This document shows positions 14,777-24,490 of a stretch of 28,860 bases of DNA, one piece after another. A model generated the notes under the pieces. It saw only the letters and a program-made list of their open reading frames with translations. It did not search any database and was not told the origin of the DNA. The position numbers were made by a program, and so were the translations under genes. The stretch spans positions 1 to 28,860 of the forward strand of contig JAVBQG010000034.1 in assembly GCA_031549185.1 (NCBI GenBank), given 5' to 3'. The stretch's first letter is position 1, and each line of letters starts with the position of its first letter. Origin of the DNA: JAVBQG01 sp031549185. GTDB taxonomy: Bacteria; Synergistota; Synergistia; Synergistales; Synergistaceae.

Positions 14777-15685
14777 ATGAGTAAGAGGTTTTTTGTACGG
14801 GTCCTGTTGTTGGCCGTCCTGCTCGCCCTGGCGGCGGGCTCCGCGTACGGGGCGAACGCGAGGGCGTTCGACGCGAAGGCGTTCGGCCTGCGGGGAAATT
14901 ACCTGGTCGCCGGGGAGGCGAAGGGCGTCCTCGAGACGGGTGGCAAGGAGGCGCGCGTCCGCCTGATCGCCCAGCGCGATAAGGGCGAGACGTTCAACCG
15001 GGCCTTTTTACTGGAGGTGGTACCGCCGGGCGAGAAGCCCTTCATCGTTCGGCTCCCCGAAAACGCCGGGGGTTTCGAGCCGAAAATGGAGCTGAGGCCG
15101 TTCACGGTTCGCGGCAACTCCGAAGTCTTCCTCGCCATCCAGACCGGGGGCAGCGGCGGAATCGTGCGCAGCCTGGTCGTCGGCATCGAAAAGAGGCAGG
15201 GAAAGACGCTGTACGACTCGGAGACCGTAGGGCTGCCGGAGATTCGCGGAAGATTCCTCGACGGATATAAGGCGGCGATCGGCGTGCGGCCGGGCGGCCC
15301 GTTCATCATTCTCGACCTCGTGCCCCGCAAGGAGCTCTACGATAAAGACGGCGTCTACGATCCTCACACCGGCCGCGTCGCAAAACCGGTCGACGTGTGG
15401 GGTGGCGGATTCGGCCTGATGGAGGCCGCCGACGTCGATGGAGACGGCCTGTACGAGCTGCGGGGGGTTACCGGACTCAGTGGAGAGTATCACGCCGACA
15501 GGGTCGCCCAGGTCGAAACCGTGTTGAAGTACGAGAGCGGAAAGTGGCACGTGGCGAACAACCGCGTCACCCCGGCAAGCGACCTGAAGATCATGAAAGA
15601 GAGAAAATTCGACGAAAAATGGCGGGAGCGCCCGCACAAACCCGGGGAGCTCGAGACATCGCAGACAGCGCCCATCGCTCAGTAA
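14777..15685 (+). CDS. Secreted protein of unknown function with DVDGDG motif
   Basis: 302-residue exported protein. ATG 14777 is 8 nt after AAAGGAG (14762-14768) and starts a signal peptide (about 1-26, cleaved after AYG or ANA). The mature part is predicted to be beta-rich. A single AADVDGDGLYEL motif (about residue 220) resembles the calcium-binding loop of FG-GAP/VCBS repeats, followed by a segment reading VLKYESGKWHVANN. The C-terminus is basic. I do not recognise a named family. It sits between two convergent or divergent GYF_2-RDD genes, so a joint cell-envelope role is possible but unproven. Confidence 0.8.
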   Translation: MSKRFFVRVLLLAVLLALAAGSAYGANARAFDAKAFGLRGNYLVAGEAKGVLETGGKEARVRLIAQRDKGETFNRAFLLEVVPPGEKPFIVRLPENAGGFEPKMELRPFTVRGNSEVFLAIQTGGSGGIVRSLVVGIEKRQGKTLYDSETVGLPEIRGRFLDGYKAAIGVRPGGPFIILDLVPRKELYDKDGVYDPHTGRVAKPVDVWGGGFGLMEAADVDGDGLYELRGVTGLSGEYHADRVAQVETVLKYESGKWHVANNRVTPASDLKIMKERKFDEKWRERPHKPGELETSQTAPIAQ

Positions 15686-15695
15686 GACGGGGGAC

Positions 15696-15733
15696 CCTCC
15701 CCCCTCGGCGCGCGAAGCAAGCCGAGGGGGAGG
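15696..15733. terminator. Repeat-derived hairpin between convergent genes
   Basis: CCTCCCCCCTCGGC (15696-15709) pairs with 15721-15733 with one bulged C, around an 11-nt loop. It is 10 bp past the secreted-protein stop and 30 bp before the end of the convergent RDD gene, with a TTTTT run at 15753-15757. It probably ends transcription from one or both sides. The sequence from the loop into the right arm nearly matches, inverted, the repeat unit at 3652-3707. Confidence 0.55.
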
Positions 15734-15762
15734 CCCTGCGCCTCTCCCCTACTTTTTGGGCC

Positions 15763-16737
15763 CTACTCCTTGACGACGATCGTGCCGGCCACGTGGTCGT
15801 GAATGGTCCTGCGGTCCCCTCGGAAGATGAAGCACGAGTCGACAAGGAAGAAGATGCTGAACAACCCCGCTGCCAAAGATCCCACGAGGGGGACGTTTCT
15901 CAGGACGTTGACGACGATGCTCAAAATAAAATAAATGCCGTACCGGAGTACGATGATCTTCCACAGCGGCGTCCGGCTCCCGTCGACGTTCACGATGCGG
16001 ATGCCGACCATTTTTTTGGCGATGGTCTGCCCGCTGCGATAGAGGCAGACGAGGTTGAAAATGCAATAGGCCAGCAGCACCAGCGACGCCAGCCCCATGG
16101 CGCCGATGCCGGCCGTTATGCTTCCGCGCGCCGCGAGAATGACGGCAGGCAGGTAAAGCGCACTCAAGATGGAGGACAGCACGCACTCCAGCACGAAACC
16201 GCAGAAGCGCATGATGCGCGAGGCGGGCACCGGGGCGGCCGGGCTTTGCGTCTGCGGCGTCGGCTCCGCCTCGGGGAGCGCTCCTTCGTCCTGCGGGCTC
16301 TGAGTCGCCTGCGCATTCTGCGCGCCGCCCGCCTGCATGAACATCGCCGACGGCAGCCGCTCCATCGAATACGAGTCGGGGTCCTTCTCCCGCGCAGCCT
16401 CGTCCTGCAGCGCCCCCTCTTTCTCGGCGGGCGCCTCCTCCCGGGTCGGGGCGGCTTCCCTCTTCTCGGGCGCCGTCTCCTCGTCCGAGAAGGAGAGCTT
16501 AGACGGCATGGGCGGCAGGCTCGGCTCCACTCTTTGTGCGCTCGCGCCCGGCGAGAAGAGCGAGACCAGCTCCGTCTCCGACGCCTTCACCCATCCGCGA
16601 GCCGCGTCCGCCTGCGTCGATCCGCTCCACACGAGCGTGTCGCGCGCGATTTCGCCGCGTCCGATCATCTCCTTCAGCTGTTCCTCCGTAAACGGCCCCT
16701 GCGGCTGGCCGTACAGTACGCAATGCCATTCCTTCAC
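15763..16737 (-). CDS. GYF_2-RDD membrane protein (third paralog)
   Basis: 324-residue paralog of the two RDD genes at 12264-14453. It starts at GTG 16737, reading as the shared motif MKEWHCVLYGQPQGPF; a G-rich ribosome site (GGGGGT) lies about 9 nt upstream. GYF_2 domain about 1-65, a Glu/Pro/Gln-rich linker (about 75-180), then an RDD domain beginning RIMRFCGFVLECV, with QTIAKKMVGIRIVNVDGSRTPLW and the C-terminal RTIHDHVAGTIVVKE. About four membrane helices. Three divergent copies around one secreted-protein gene suggest a duplicated membrane system, function unknown. Confidence 0.88.
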   Translation of the reverse strand: MKEWHCVLYGQPQGPFTEEQLKEMIGRGEIARDTLVWSGSTQADAARGWVKASETELVSLFSPGASAQRVEPSLPPMPSKLSFSDEETAPEKREAAPTREEAPAEKEGALQDEAAREKDPDSYSMERLPSAMFMQAGGAQNAQATQSPQDEGALPEAEPTPQTQSPAAPVPASRIMRFCGFVLECVLSSILSALYLPAVILAARGSITAGIGAMGLASLVLLAYCIFNLVCLYRSGQTIAKKMVGIRIVNVDGSRTPLWKIIVLRYGIYFILSIVVNVLRNVPLVGSLAAGLFSIFFLVDSCFIFRGDRRTIHDHVAGTIVVKE

Positions 16738-16780
16738 GCGGTATCTACCCCCTGTTTTATCTTTCCGTCCGCGCCGTGTT

Positions 16781-17677
16781 TCACAGCGCGATATCCACCG
16801 TATATTTTTTGACGAAGTCGAACGGATGGTAGGACGTCTTGGCGTCGCGGAGGCCGGGGTCGTTCATATCCTCCTCGCGGTTGACGACTTCGAACTCCGT
16901 CGCGTCGCGCAGCAGGAACTCGCGGTTGATGACCTGGAAGGCCGAGTTATACTCCAGGCTCGCCTTCTCGAAGTGAATCATGACGATGTCGTCGCCCGCG
17001 TCCTCGGCGATCGTGTAGGCGATGATCCTGCCGTTCACCTCGATCGCGCCGCCGCGAAGCTGCGGCAGCGACTCCCAGTTGCCGAGGATGTTGTGCACGA
17101 TGCCCTCGCTCTCCTGCTCGATGCTGGCGCCGGACGCGAAGATGCGGTACGACTCGCACCACGCCTCCTGGAACTCGGCGATCCGGGGCAACAGCGCGGG
17201 TTCGATCTTCAGATAACTGTACGGGTTCTGCTTGGTGAACTGGTTGACGCGGTTGCGCTTGCGCATGTACTTGTTGCCCGAGAGGTCGGCCAGCTCGCGC
17301 ACGTTGTGCAGGTACTCCCAGCTGCCGCGGTCCTCGAGCACCTCCATCGCGTCGCCGAACTGCCTGCGCCAGATGGAGACGAGCGCCTCCGGCACGAGGC
17401 GGAACTGTACGCGCGAGCCGAAGCGGTCGCGCACGACATCCTCCCAGTCCTCGCGGTTCCACCGGCCGACGGGAGCGAGGTAGTGCCGATCGGGCTTCTC
17501 GCCTCGAATCCAGACGAGGCTCCCGTCCTCCTCGAAGGCGAACTGGTAGCCCAGCGCCCGTTCCCAGCAGAGCAGCACGCCGGACGAGTAGTCGGAAGAT
17601 TTTTGCGGTACTTTTTTCCAGAGCTCCAGATAGGGCTTGATCGCATCCAGGGTGATGGGACTGAAAGTCAGCTTCAC
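16781..17677 (-). CDS. DUF2156-family protein (GNAT-like, LPG synthase C-terminal type)
   Basis: 298-residue cytoplasmic protein of the DUF2156 / phosphatidylglycerol lysyltransferase C-terminal family, which has a GNAT acyltransferase-like fold. The chosen start is GTG 17677, 6 nt after GGAGG; upstream in-frame sequence lacks a ribosome site and is AT-rich non-coding. Family signature is clear: DLSGNKYMRKRNRVNQF followed by NPYSYL in the middle, and NREEDMNDPGLRDAKTSYHP near the C-terminus. There is no membrane domain, so it is the stand-alone type. Known relatives are poorly characterised and an aminoacyl- or acyl-transfer role is only family-based. The 44-bp gap to the RDD gene on the same strand suggests a shared transcript. 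Confidence 0.85.
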   Translation of the reverse strand: MKLTFSPITLDAIKPYLELWKKVPQKSSDYSSGVLLCWERALGYQFAFEEDGSLVWIRGEKPDRHYLAPVGRWNREDWEDVVRDRFGSRVQFRLVPEALVSIWRRQFGDAMEVLEDRGSWEYLHNVRELADLSGNKYMRKRNRVNQFTKQNPYSYLKIEPALLPRIAEFQEAWCESYRIFASGASIEQESEGIVHNILGNWESLPQLRGGAIEVNGRIIAYTIAEDAGDDIVMIHFEKASLEYNSAFQVINREFLLRDATEFEVVNREEDMNDPGLRDAKTSYHPFDFVKKYTVDIAL

Positions 17678-17792
17678 GGTGCGCCTCCATGGCGGTGTTC
17701 TCCCGCCGTATGATTTCCGTAACTGTACCATAATTCGGATGTCGAGAGAAGGGAGAAAGAAATATATATTAACGACACAAATTAAAGCCCCC

Positions 17793-17831
17793 GGAAAGGC
17801 GATCGATCGGCAGGGGCTCAAAGCGTGAAGG
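17793..17831. repeat. Dispersed repeat copy 1 (GATCGATCGGCAGGGG)
   Basis: About 38 bp, starting GGAAAGGC, that matches 19021-19060 at roughly 30 positions with one gap. The shared core is GAT-C/T-GATCG-A/G-CAGGGGC. The two copies lie in the same orientation on either side of the LysR gene and its promoter. Origin unknown. Confidence 0.5.
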
Positions 17832-17842
17832 TGTAAACCCTT

Positions 17843-18787
17843 TTAATTCAGCGTCCTCCCCCCGATCGCCGCCCGCAGGTGCTTCGCCCCGAACTCCAGC
17901 GTTTCTTTGAAAAGCGCCTTCGCCAGACGGCTCGTATACCCACCCTCCTTACTGGCCACGACCATCGGCCAGACGCAGTCGGGGCTCTGCAGCGAGAAAT
18001 AGGCGGGACAGGGGCGGTCGCCCGGGGTGCGGATGTACATCTCGGGGACGAAGGTGAACTCGTGCCCCACGCCGACCAGGCTCTGCGCCGTGTCGATGCT
18101 CTCGGTCTCCAGAACGACCCGCGGGTTGATCCCGCGGTCGAGGCAGATGCTCTCGACGATGGAACGCAGCCGCGAGCCCGGATTGGTCAGGATGAAATTC
18201 TCGTTCCGCAGGGACGCGATGTCCGCTACGGGAAACATGGCGTTCTTGTACCGGCGCGCCTTGATCGATTGCTCGCGCCCCCGGGGAACGGCGAGCAGGA
18301 TGCGCTCGTCGAAGACGGTCTCGTAACGTATGCCACGCGAGCGGATCGGCAGGCTCATGATGCAGATGTCGATCGAGCCCTCCAGCAGCATCCTCTCCAG
18401 GTAATTCGTGTCGCCCTCGGCCAGCGTGATCTCGATATTCGGGTGCTTCCTGCGAAAGAACGGCAACAACAGCGGCAGCAAGTATACTCCGCGAAAGAGG
18501 GGGACCCCGAGGGAGAGACGTCCCGTCCCCGCCTTCGAGCTGTCCTTGAGGCTGCGGCGCATCTCTTCGTTCATGCCGAGAATGCGCGTGGCGTAGTCTA
18601 CGTACATCTCCCCCTCTTCGGTGAGCACGAGGGGTTTCTTCGCGCGGTCGAAGAGCGGCGCGCCGAGGCTCTTCTCCAGCCGCAGAATGAACTGGCTGAG
18701 CGACGGCTGTGCTATATAGAGTTTCCTCGCGGCCCGGGAGAAACTTCTCTCCTCCGCGACGGTCAGGACGTATTTCAGCTCCTTCAT
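17843..18787 (-). CDS. LysR-family transcriptional regulator
   Basis: 314-residue LysR-type regulator. N-terminal winged helix-turn-helix (about 1-60; MKELKYVLTVAEERSFSRAA, then LYIAQPSLSQFILRLE). The inducer-binding domain spans about 88-300, starting GRLSLGVPLFRG. ATG 18787 begins at the invariant LysR N-terminus. It is divergent from the oligopeptide transport operon (373-bp gap), so it is the likely regulator of that operon and of itself. A palindrome lies just upstream of its own gene, overlapping its probable -10. No missing key elements. The effector is unknown; peptide-derived amino acids are a guess from context. Confidence 0.92.
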   Translation of the reverse strand: MKELKYVLTVAEERSFSRAARKLYIAQPSLSQFILRLEKSLGAPLFDRAKKPLVLTEEGEMYVDYATRILGMNEEMRRSLKDSSKAGTGRLSLGVPLFRGVYLLPLLLPFFRRKHPNIEITLAEGDTNYLERMLLEGSIDICIMSLPIRSRGIRYETVFDERILLAVPRGREQSIKARRYKNAMFPVADIASLRNENFILTNPGSRLRSIVESICLDRGINPRVVLETESIDTAQSLVGVGHEFTFVPEMYIRTPGDRPCPAYFSLQSPDCVWPMVVASKEGGYTSRLAKALFKETLEFGAKHLRAAIGGRTLN

Positions 18788-18810
18788 GTCCAGGCGGATC
18801 GCCTCCGTAA

Positions 18811-18830
18811 ATTATAGGATGAAACCTATA
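18811..18830 (-). promoter_or_regulatory. LysR-type operator overlapping the regulator's own promoter
   Basis: TATAGG (18813-18818) and CCTATA (18825-18830) form an inverted repeat with a 6-bp spacer. On the - strand TATAAT (18816-18811) is a perfect -10 for the LysR gene, so binding would block it, as in typical LysR autorepression. No clear -35 and no convincing + strand promoter for the peptide operon were found in the remaining gap (18831-19160), which contains no gene. Confidence 0.5.
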
Positions 18831-19020
18831 TGTAATATGTGAATAGTAATATTGGACAAAGAAAGAGTCAACTGGTACGTTATGGTTCCCATCCGTTATC
18901 AGGGTAACGCATCGCGAACGCAACGCGACACAGACCACAAACCAGAAAGGAGGAGATTTTTCCGGAAAGCGCTCTCTGTCCCGCTCGCCCCAGGCTCGTC
19001 TCATGAACGGTATCCATCCA

Positions 19021-19060
19021 GGAAAAGACTGATTGATCGACAGGGGCCTAAAGGATAAAG
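19021..19060. repeat. Dispersed repeat copy 2 (GATTGATCGACAGGGG)
   Basis: Direct-orientation relative of 17793-17831, about 100 bp upstream of the binding-protein gene. Shares the CAGGGGC core and an AAAG tail. Confidence 0.5.
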
Positions 19061-19160
19061 ATCGCGAATTTTTGCGACTCCTTAATCCCAAAACGAAGAC
19101 AGACGGATGAACGATTTAATCAGCACTTCCCTAGCAAATCACGAAAGGGGAACACGGAAA

Positions 19161-20669
19161 ATGAAAAAAAGATTCTCGATTCTCTTCCTCGCCTTTTTGC
19201 TGCTCGCAGCACTCGCGCTGCCTCTTGTCGCCGCGGAGCTGAAGGTCGGCCAGACTTCCGACGTCATCTCGCTCGACCCGCAGAAGTTCAACGACATCCT
19301 CACGGCCAACGTCACCCGCCAAATCTACAACGCGCTCGTCAAGGTCGACGCGAAGATGAAGATCCAGCCCGACCTCGCCACGAAGTGGGAGAACCCCAGC
19401 GACAAGGAGTGGATCTTCCACCTCCGCAAGGGCGTCTTCTTCCACAACGGGGAGGAGTTCACCGCCAACGACGTAAAGTACACGATCGACCGCATCCAGG
19501 ATCCGGCGACGGCCTCTCCCGGCGCGGGACACGTCCGCCAGGTGGAGAAGGTCGAAGTGGTCGACAAGTATAAGGTCAAGATCACGACCAAGGTTCCCTT
19601 CGCGCCGCTGCTCTACAGCCTCGCCCGCTACGAGCTGGCGATGCTCAACGAGAAGGCCGTGAAGGCGGCAGGCGACAACTACGCCCAGAAGCCGGTCGGC
19701 ACCGGGCCGTTCAAGTTCGTCGAGTGGATACGCGGCGACCACGTGACGCTCGCGCGCTACGACAAATACTACGAGGGCCCGGCGAAGCTCGACAAGATCA
19801 CCTACCGCGGAATTCCCGAGGACGCGACCCGCATCATCGAGCTGGAGTCCGGCGGCATCGACCTGATCCCGGCCAACGCGCCCGCCCAGGACTATCTGCG
19901 CATGAAGAAGGACAAACGCTTCAAGACCTACGCGACCCAGGCCCAGAGCACGCTCTACGTCTTCTTCAACGTCACCGCCAAGCCGTTCGACAACAAGCTC
20001 GTGCGCCAGGCGCTCAACCACGCGGTCGACAAGCAGGCGATCATCGACGCCGTCTATTTCGGCATCGGCAAACCCTCCTACGGCCCCATGTCCCAGGTCA
20101 TCTTCGGCTTCGATCCGGCGCTGAAGAAGGAGCCGTATCCGTTCGACCCCAAGAAGGCCAAGGAGCTGCTGACGAAGGCGGGCTTCCCCAACGGCTTCGA
20201 GTGCACGCTCTACAGCGACACGCGCTCGGCACGCCGCAACGTCTGCGAGCTCGTGCAGGCGTATCTGGAGCAGATCGGCGTCAAGGTCAAGATCGAGCTG
20301 CTCGAGCGCGGCGCCTTCCTCTCCGCCTCCTCGAAGGGCGTGAAGGGCATGGGCCTCTCCGGCTGGATCGGCACGGGCGACGGCGACGGCGCGCTCTACC
20401 CGACCTATCACAGTCAGGGCGTTGGCGCGGTCAACTACTCGCAGCTCAAGGACAAGAAGCTCGACGCCATGATCGAGCGCGGACAGGCGACTCTCGACCC
20501 CAAGAAGCGCATCGCGGCCTACAAGGAAGCGCAGGTCTATCTGAACGACCTGGCGCCGCAGATTTTCCTGATGCAGGAGGACACGCTGGCACTCTCGCGC
20601 GCGAACATCGAGGGCTTCGAGCCGTACCCGAACCAGATCGCGCCGCTCTATAAAGTGAACAAGAAGTAG
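19161..20669 (+). CDS. Peptide ABC transporter substrate-binding protein (family 5)
   Basis: 502-residue periplasmic binding protein of the SBP_bac_5 (DppA/OppA) family that captures peptides or related compounds for the ABC permease encoded next. ATG 19161 follows AAGGGG at 10 nt and opens a signal peptide (about 1-24, LLLAALALPLVAA). The cleavage region has no lipobox cysteine, so it is a soluble periplasmic form. Family features: GQTSDVISLDPQKFND at the mature N-terminus, the KWENPSDKEWIFHLRKGVFFHNGEEFTANDV-type region near 75-105, and KPVGTGPFKFVEW near 180. First gene of a five-gene + strand transport operon; the divergent LysR gene is the probable regulator. Confidence 0.95.
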   Translation: MKKRFSILFLAFLLLAALALPLVAAELKVGQTSDVISLDPQKFNDILTANVTRQIYNALVKVDAKMKIQPDLATKWENPSDKEWIFHLRKGVFFHNGEEFTANDVKYTIDRIQDPATASPGAGHVRQVEKVEVVDKYKVKITTKVPFAPLLYSLARYELAMLNEKAVKAAGDNYAQKPVGTGPFKFVEWIRGDHVTLARYDKYYEGPAKLDKITYRGIPEDATRIIELESGGIDLIPANAPAQDYLRMKKDKRFKTYATQAQSTLYVFFNVTAKPFDNKLVRQALNHAVDKQAIIDAVYFGIGKPSYGPMSQVIFGFDPALKKEPYPFDPKKAKELLTKAGFPNGFECTLYSDTRSARRNVCELVQAYLEQIGVKVKIELLERGAFLSASSKGVKGMGLSGWIGTGDGDGALYPTYHSQGVGAVNYSQLKDKKLDAMIERGQATLDPKKRIAAYKEAQVYLNDLAPQIFLMQEDTLALSRANIEGFEPYPNQIAPLYKVNKK

Positions 20670-20693
20670 CGACAGAGAGACTAAAGAAAGACG

Positions 20694-21626
20694 ATGTCCC
20701 GCTACTTTCTCAAACGGATCCTCTTTCTGATCCCGGTGCTGCTGGGCGTGTCGGTCATGATCTTCTCGATCGTGCACCTCGCGCCCGGCGACCCCGCCGA
20801 GATCATGCTGGGGCCCGACGCCACGCGCGAGGAGATCGAGCAGTACAGGGTCACGCTCGGGCTCGACCGCCCGTTGATCGAGCAGTATCTCACCTTCCTG
20901 ACGAAGGCCCTTCGCGGCGACCTCGGCACGTCGCTCAAGACGCATACGCCGGTGCTGACGGATATTCTCAACTGCTTCCCGCCGACGCTGGCGCTGGCAT
21001 CCCTCAGCATGATCCTGGCGGTGTTCATCGGCCTTCCGCTCGGCATGCTGGCGGCGCTGAAACAGAACACCTGGATCGACGGCCTCTGCAGCTTCATCGC
21101 CCTGGCCGGCTTCTCGATCCCGGCCTTCTGGGTGGGGCTGCTGCTGATGCTCGCCTTCTCGATCGCGCTGCCGATCTTCCCCTCCTCCGGCTGGGGCGAG
21201 TGGAACCAGATGATCATGCCGACGATCGTGCTCGCCATCCAGGCGATGGCGGTCGTGGCCCGCATGACGCGCTCGAGCGTGCTCGAGGTCGTGCGCCAGG
21301 ACTACGTCACGACGGCGAAGGCGAAGGGCATCTCCTATTACCTGGTGCTCTCGCGCCACATCCTCAACAACGCGCTGATCCCCATCGTAACGGTCATCGG
21401 TATCACCTTCGGCCATTCGTTGGGCGGCGTCGTGGTGACGGAGACGATCTTCTCCATCCCCGGCATCGGGCGGCTGATCGTCGACTCGATCCGCGCGCAC
21501 GACTACCCCGTCGTGCAGGGCGGCGTGCTCTTCTTCGCGCTCTGCATCGGCGTGGTCAACCTCATGGTCGACATGATCTACGCCTTGCTCGACCCGCGCA
21601 TCAAGAGCCAGTACAGGTCGGGATAG
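20694..21626 (+). CDS. Peptide ABC transporter permease (DppB/OppB type)
   Basis: 310-residue inner-membrane permease with six helices. The N-terminus MSRYFLKRILFLIPVLLGVS is typical of DppB. The cytoplasmic EAA loop is visible as VRQDYVTTAKAKGISYYLVLSRHILNNALIP. It starts 24 bp after the binding-protein stop, with only a weak ribosome site (AAAGAAAG). It should pair with the DppC-type permease encoded next. Confidence 0.95.
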   Translation: MSRYFLKRILFLIPVLLGVSVMIFSIVHLAPGDPAEIMLGPDATREEIEQYRVTLGLDRPLIEQYLTFLTKALRGDLGTSLKTHTPVLTDILNCFPPTLALASLSMILAVFIGLPLGMLAALKQNTWIDGLCSFIALAGFSIPAFWVGLLLMLAFSIALPIFPSSGWGEWNQMIMPTIVLAIQAMAVVARMTRSSVLEVVRQDYVTTAKAKGISYYLVLSRHILNNALIPIVTVIGITFGHSLGGVVVTETIFSIPGIGRLIVDSIRAHDYPVVQGGVLFFALCIGVVNLMVDMIYALLDPRIKSQYRSG

Positions 21627-21638
21627 GAGGCGGCGCGT

Positions 21639-22517
21639 ATGGAAAACACGAACGTTTCGAAGGACCGCGGCCAGAAGGAGAGCCGCCTCGCCGAAATCTG
21701 GCGCCGGCTGCTCAAGAACAAGGCCGCCGTCTGCGGGATGTGCATCATCGTCCTGCTGGTGGTGGTCGCCATCTTCGCCCCCGTCATCGCGCCCTACGAG
21801 CCGAACAAGATCGACATGACCGCGCGGCTCTCCGGCCCCACGGCCAATCACCTGCTCGGCACCGACAACTTCGGGCGCGACGTTTTCAGCCGCATCGTCT
21901 ACGGCGCGCGCATCTCGCTGTACGTCGGCTTCGTGGCGGTCGGCATCGGCGCCCTCTTCGGCGGGGCGCTGGGCGCCATCGGCAGCTTCTACGGCGGCAG
22001 GCTCGACAACATCATCATGCGCTGCATGGACATCCTGCTCGCCATCCCCTCGGTCATCCTGGCCATCGCCATCGTCGGCGCCATGGGGGCGAGCCTCTTC
22101 AACCTCATGGTGGCCGTCGGCATCAGCTACATGCCGCGATACGCGCGCGTCGTGCGCGCCTCAGTGCTCTCGGTGCGGCGACAGGAGTTCGTCGACGCCG
22201 CGCGCGTCACCGGCGCCAGCGACCTCCGCATCATCGTCGAGAACATCCTCCCCAACTGCATGGCCCCCCTGATCGTCCAGTGCACGCTCGGCGTGGCGCA
22301 GGCGATCCTGGCGGCCGCGACGCTCTCCTTCCTGGGGCTGGGCATCCAGCCGCCGGACGCGGAGTGGGGCTCGATGCTCTCCGACGGCAGGCAGTTCCTG
22401 CGCAACGCCCCCTATCTGACGATATTCCCCGGGCTGGCGATCGCCACCGTCGTCGTCGCGCTGAACCTCTTCGGCGACGGCCTGCGCGACTCGCTCGACC
22501 CCAAGTTGAGGCAATAA
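21639..22517 (+). CDS. Peptide ABC transporter permease (DppC/OppC type)
   Basis: 292-residue permease. It has the usual DppC features: a cytoplasmic N-terminal extension, helix 1 at about 30-52, then LLGTDNFGRDVFSRIVYGARISL, and a C-terminal EAA loop around FVDAARVTGASDLRIIVENILPN. ATG 21639 is preceded by AGGAGG overlapping the end of the upstream permease gene. Together the two permeases form the channel of the transporter. Confidence 0.95.
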   Translation: MENTNVSKDRGQKESRLAEIWRRLLKNKAAVCGMCIIVLLVVVAIFAPVIAPYEPNKIDMTARLSGPTANHLLGTDNFGRDVFSRIVYGARISLYVGFVAVGIGALFGGALGAIGSFYGGRLDNIIMRCMDILLAIPSVILAIAIVGAMGASLFNLMVAVGISYMPRYARVVRASVLSVRRQEFVDAARVTGASDLRIIVENILPNCMAPLIVQCTLGVAQAILAAATLSFLGLGIQPPDAEWGSMLSDGRQFLRNAPYLTIFPGLAIATVVVALNLFGDGLRDSLDPKLRQ

Positions 22518-22521
22518 CGCG

Positions 22522-23507
<986 letters not shown>

Positions 23508-23511
<4 letters not shown>

Positions 23512-24470
23512 GCGCTAACCCCAAAGAGCCCGTGATGGTGGTCGAGAACCTGAAAAAGTACTTCCCCGTCCGGGCGGGCAAAGTCCACGCCGTGGACGAC
23601 GTGTCGTTCTCGGTCAACGAGGGCGAGACGCTCGGCCTCGTCGGCGAGTCCGGCTGCGGCAAGTCGACGACGGGCCGCGTGCTGGTGCGCCTGGAGGATC
23701 CTACGGACGGGCACGTGCGTTTCAAGGGACGCGACCTCGCCTCGATCAAGGGGGGCGAGATGCACGAGATGCGCCAGCACATCCAGATCATCTTCCAGGA
23801 CCCCTTCTCGTCGCTCGACCCGCGCAAGCGCATCGGCGAGACGATCGGCAAACCGCTGAAGATCTACGGCAAGGGGAACTCCGCCGAACAGGACGAGCGC
23901 ACGTTCGACCTCATGGCGCAGGTCGGCCTGGCGCCGAACCTCTACAACAAATACCCGCACGAGCTGGACGGCGGCCGGCGCCAACGCGTCGGCATCGCCC
24001 GCGCGCTCGCGCTGGGCCCGAGCTTTATCGTCTGCGACGAGCCGGTGTCGGCGCTCGACGTGTCGATCCAGGCGCAGATCCTCAACCTGCTGCAGAAGCT
24101 GCAGGACGAGCTGAAGCTGACGTACCTCTTCGTCTCGCACGACCTTTCGGTGGTGAAGTTCATCAGCACGCGCATCGCCGTCATGTACCTCGGTAAGATC
24201 GTGGAGCTCTCCGACAGCCTGGAGCTGTTCAAGCACACGCTGCACCCCTACTCGCAGGCGCTGCTCTCCGCCGTACCGATCCCCAAGCTGAACCGCAGGC
24301 GCGAGCGCATCATCCTCTCGGGCGGCGTCCCCAGCCCGATCTCGCCCCCGCCCGGCTGCCGCTTCCACACGCGCTGCCGCCACAAAATGGACGTCTGCAG
24401 CGAAGCGGAGCCGCCGCTTCTGGACGTCGGCGGCGGGCACTTCGTGGCCTGTCATTTGATGGGGAGGTAA
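23508..24470 (+). CDS. Peptide ABC transporter ATP-binding protein (DppF/OppF type), atypical signature
   Basis: 320-residue ABC ATPase that pairs with the DppD-type protein. It starts at GTG 23508, overlapping the upstream stop (GTGA). Walker A GESGCGKST, Walker B FIVCDEPVSALD and switch His in LFVSHDLSVV are intact. The signature motif reads LDGGRRQR (residues 153-160) where LSGGQRQR is usual. The Ser and Gln of LSGGQ are thus Asp and Arg, although the DppD partner keeps FSGGM. The C-terminal extension has the CRFHTRCRHKMDVC cysteine cluster. In such heterodimers one of two ATP sites is often degenerate; that may apply here. Confidence 0.93.
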
Positions 24471-24490
24471 AACGGTCCGCTCCGCGGACG

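Noticed and set aside
16337..17713. 458-codon + strand ORF opposite the RDD and DUF2156 genes
   Set aside because: Its product is a mix of low-complexity sequence; the - strand genes have family signatures and ribosome sites.
19131..21851. Very long - strand ORF (906 codons) opposite the peptide transport genes
   Set aside because: It is antisense to clear SBP_bac_5 and permease genes, has skewed Arg/Asp/His/Val composition typical of a shadow in GC-rich DNA, and no domain is recognisable.
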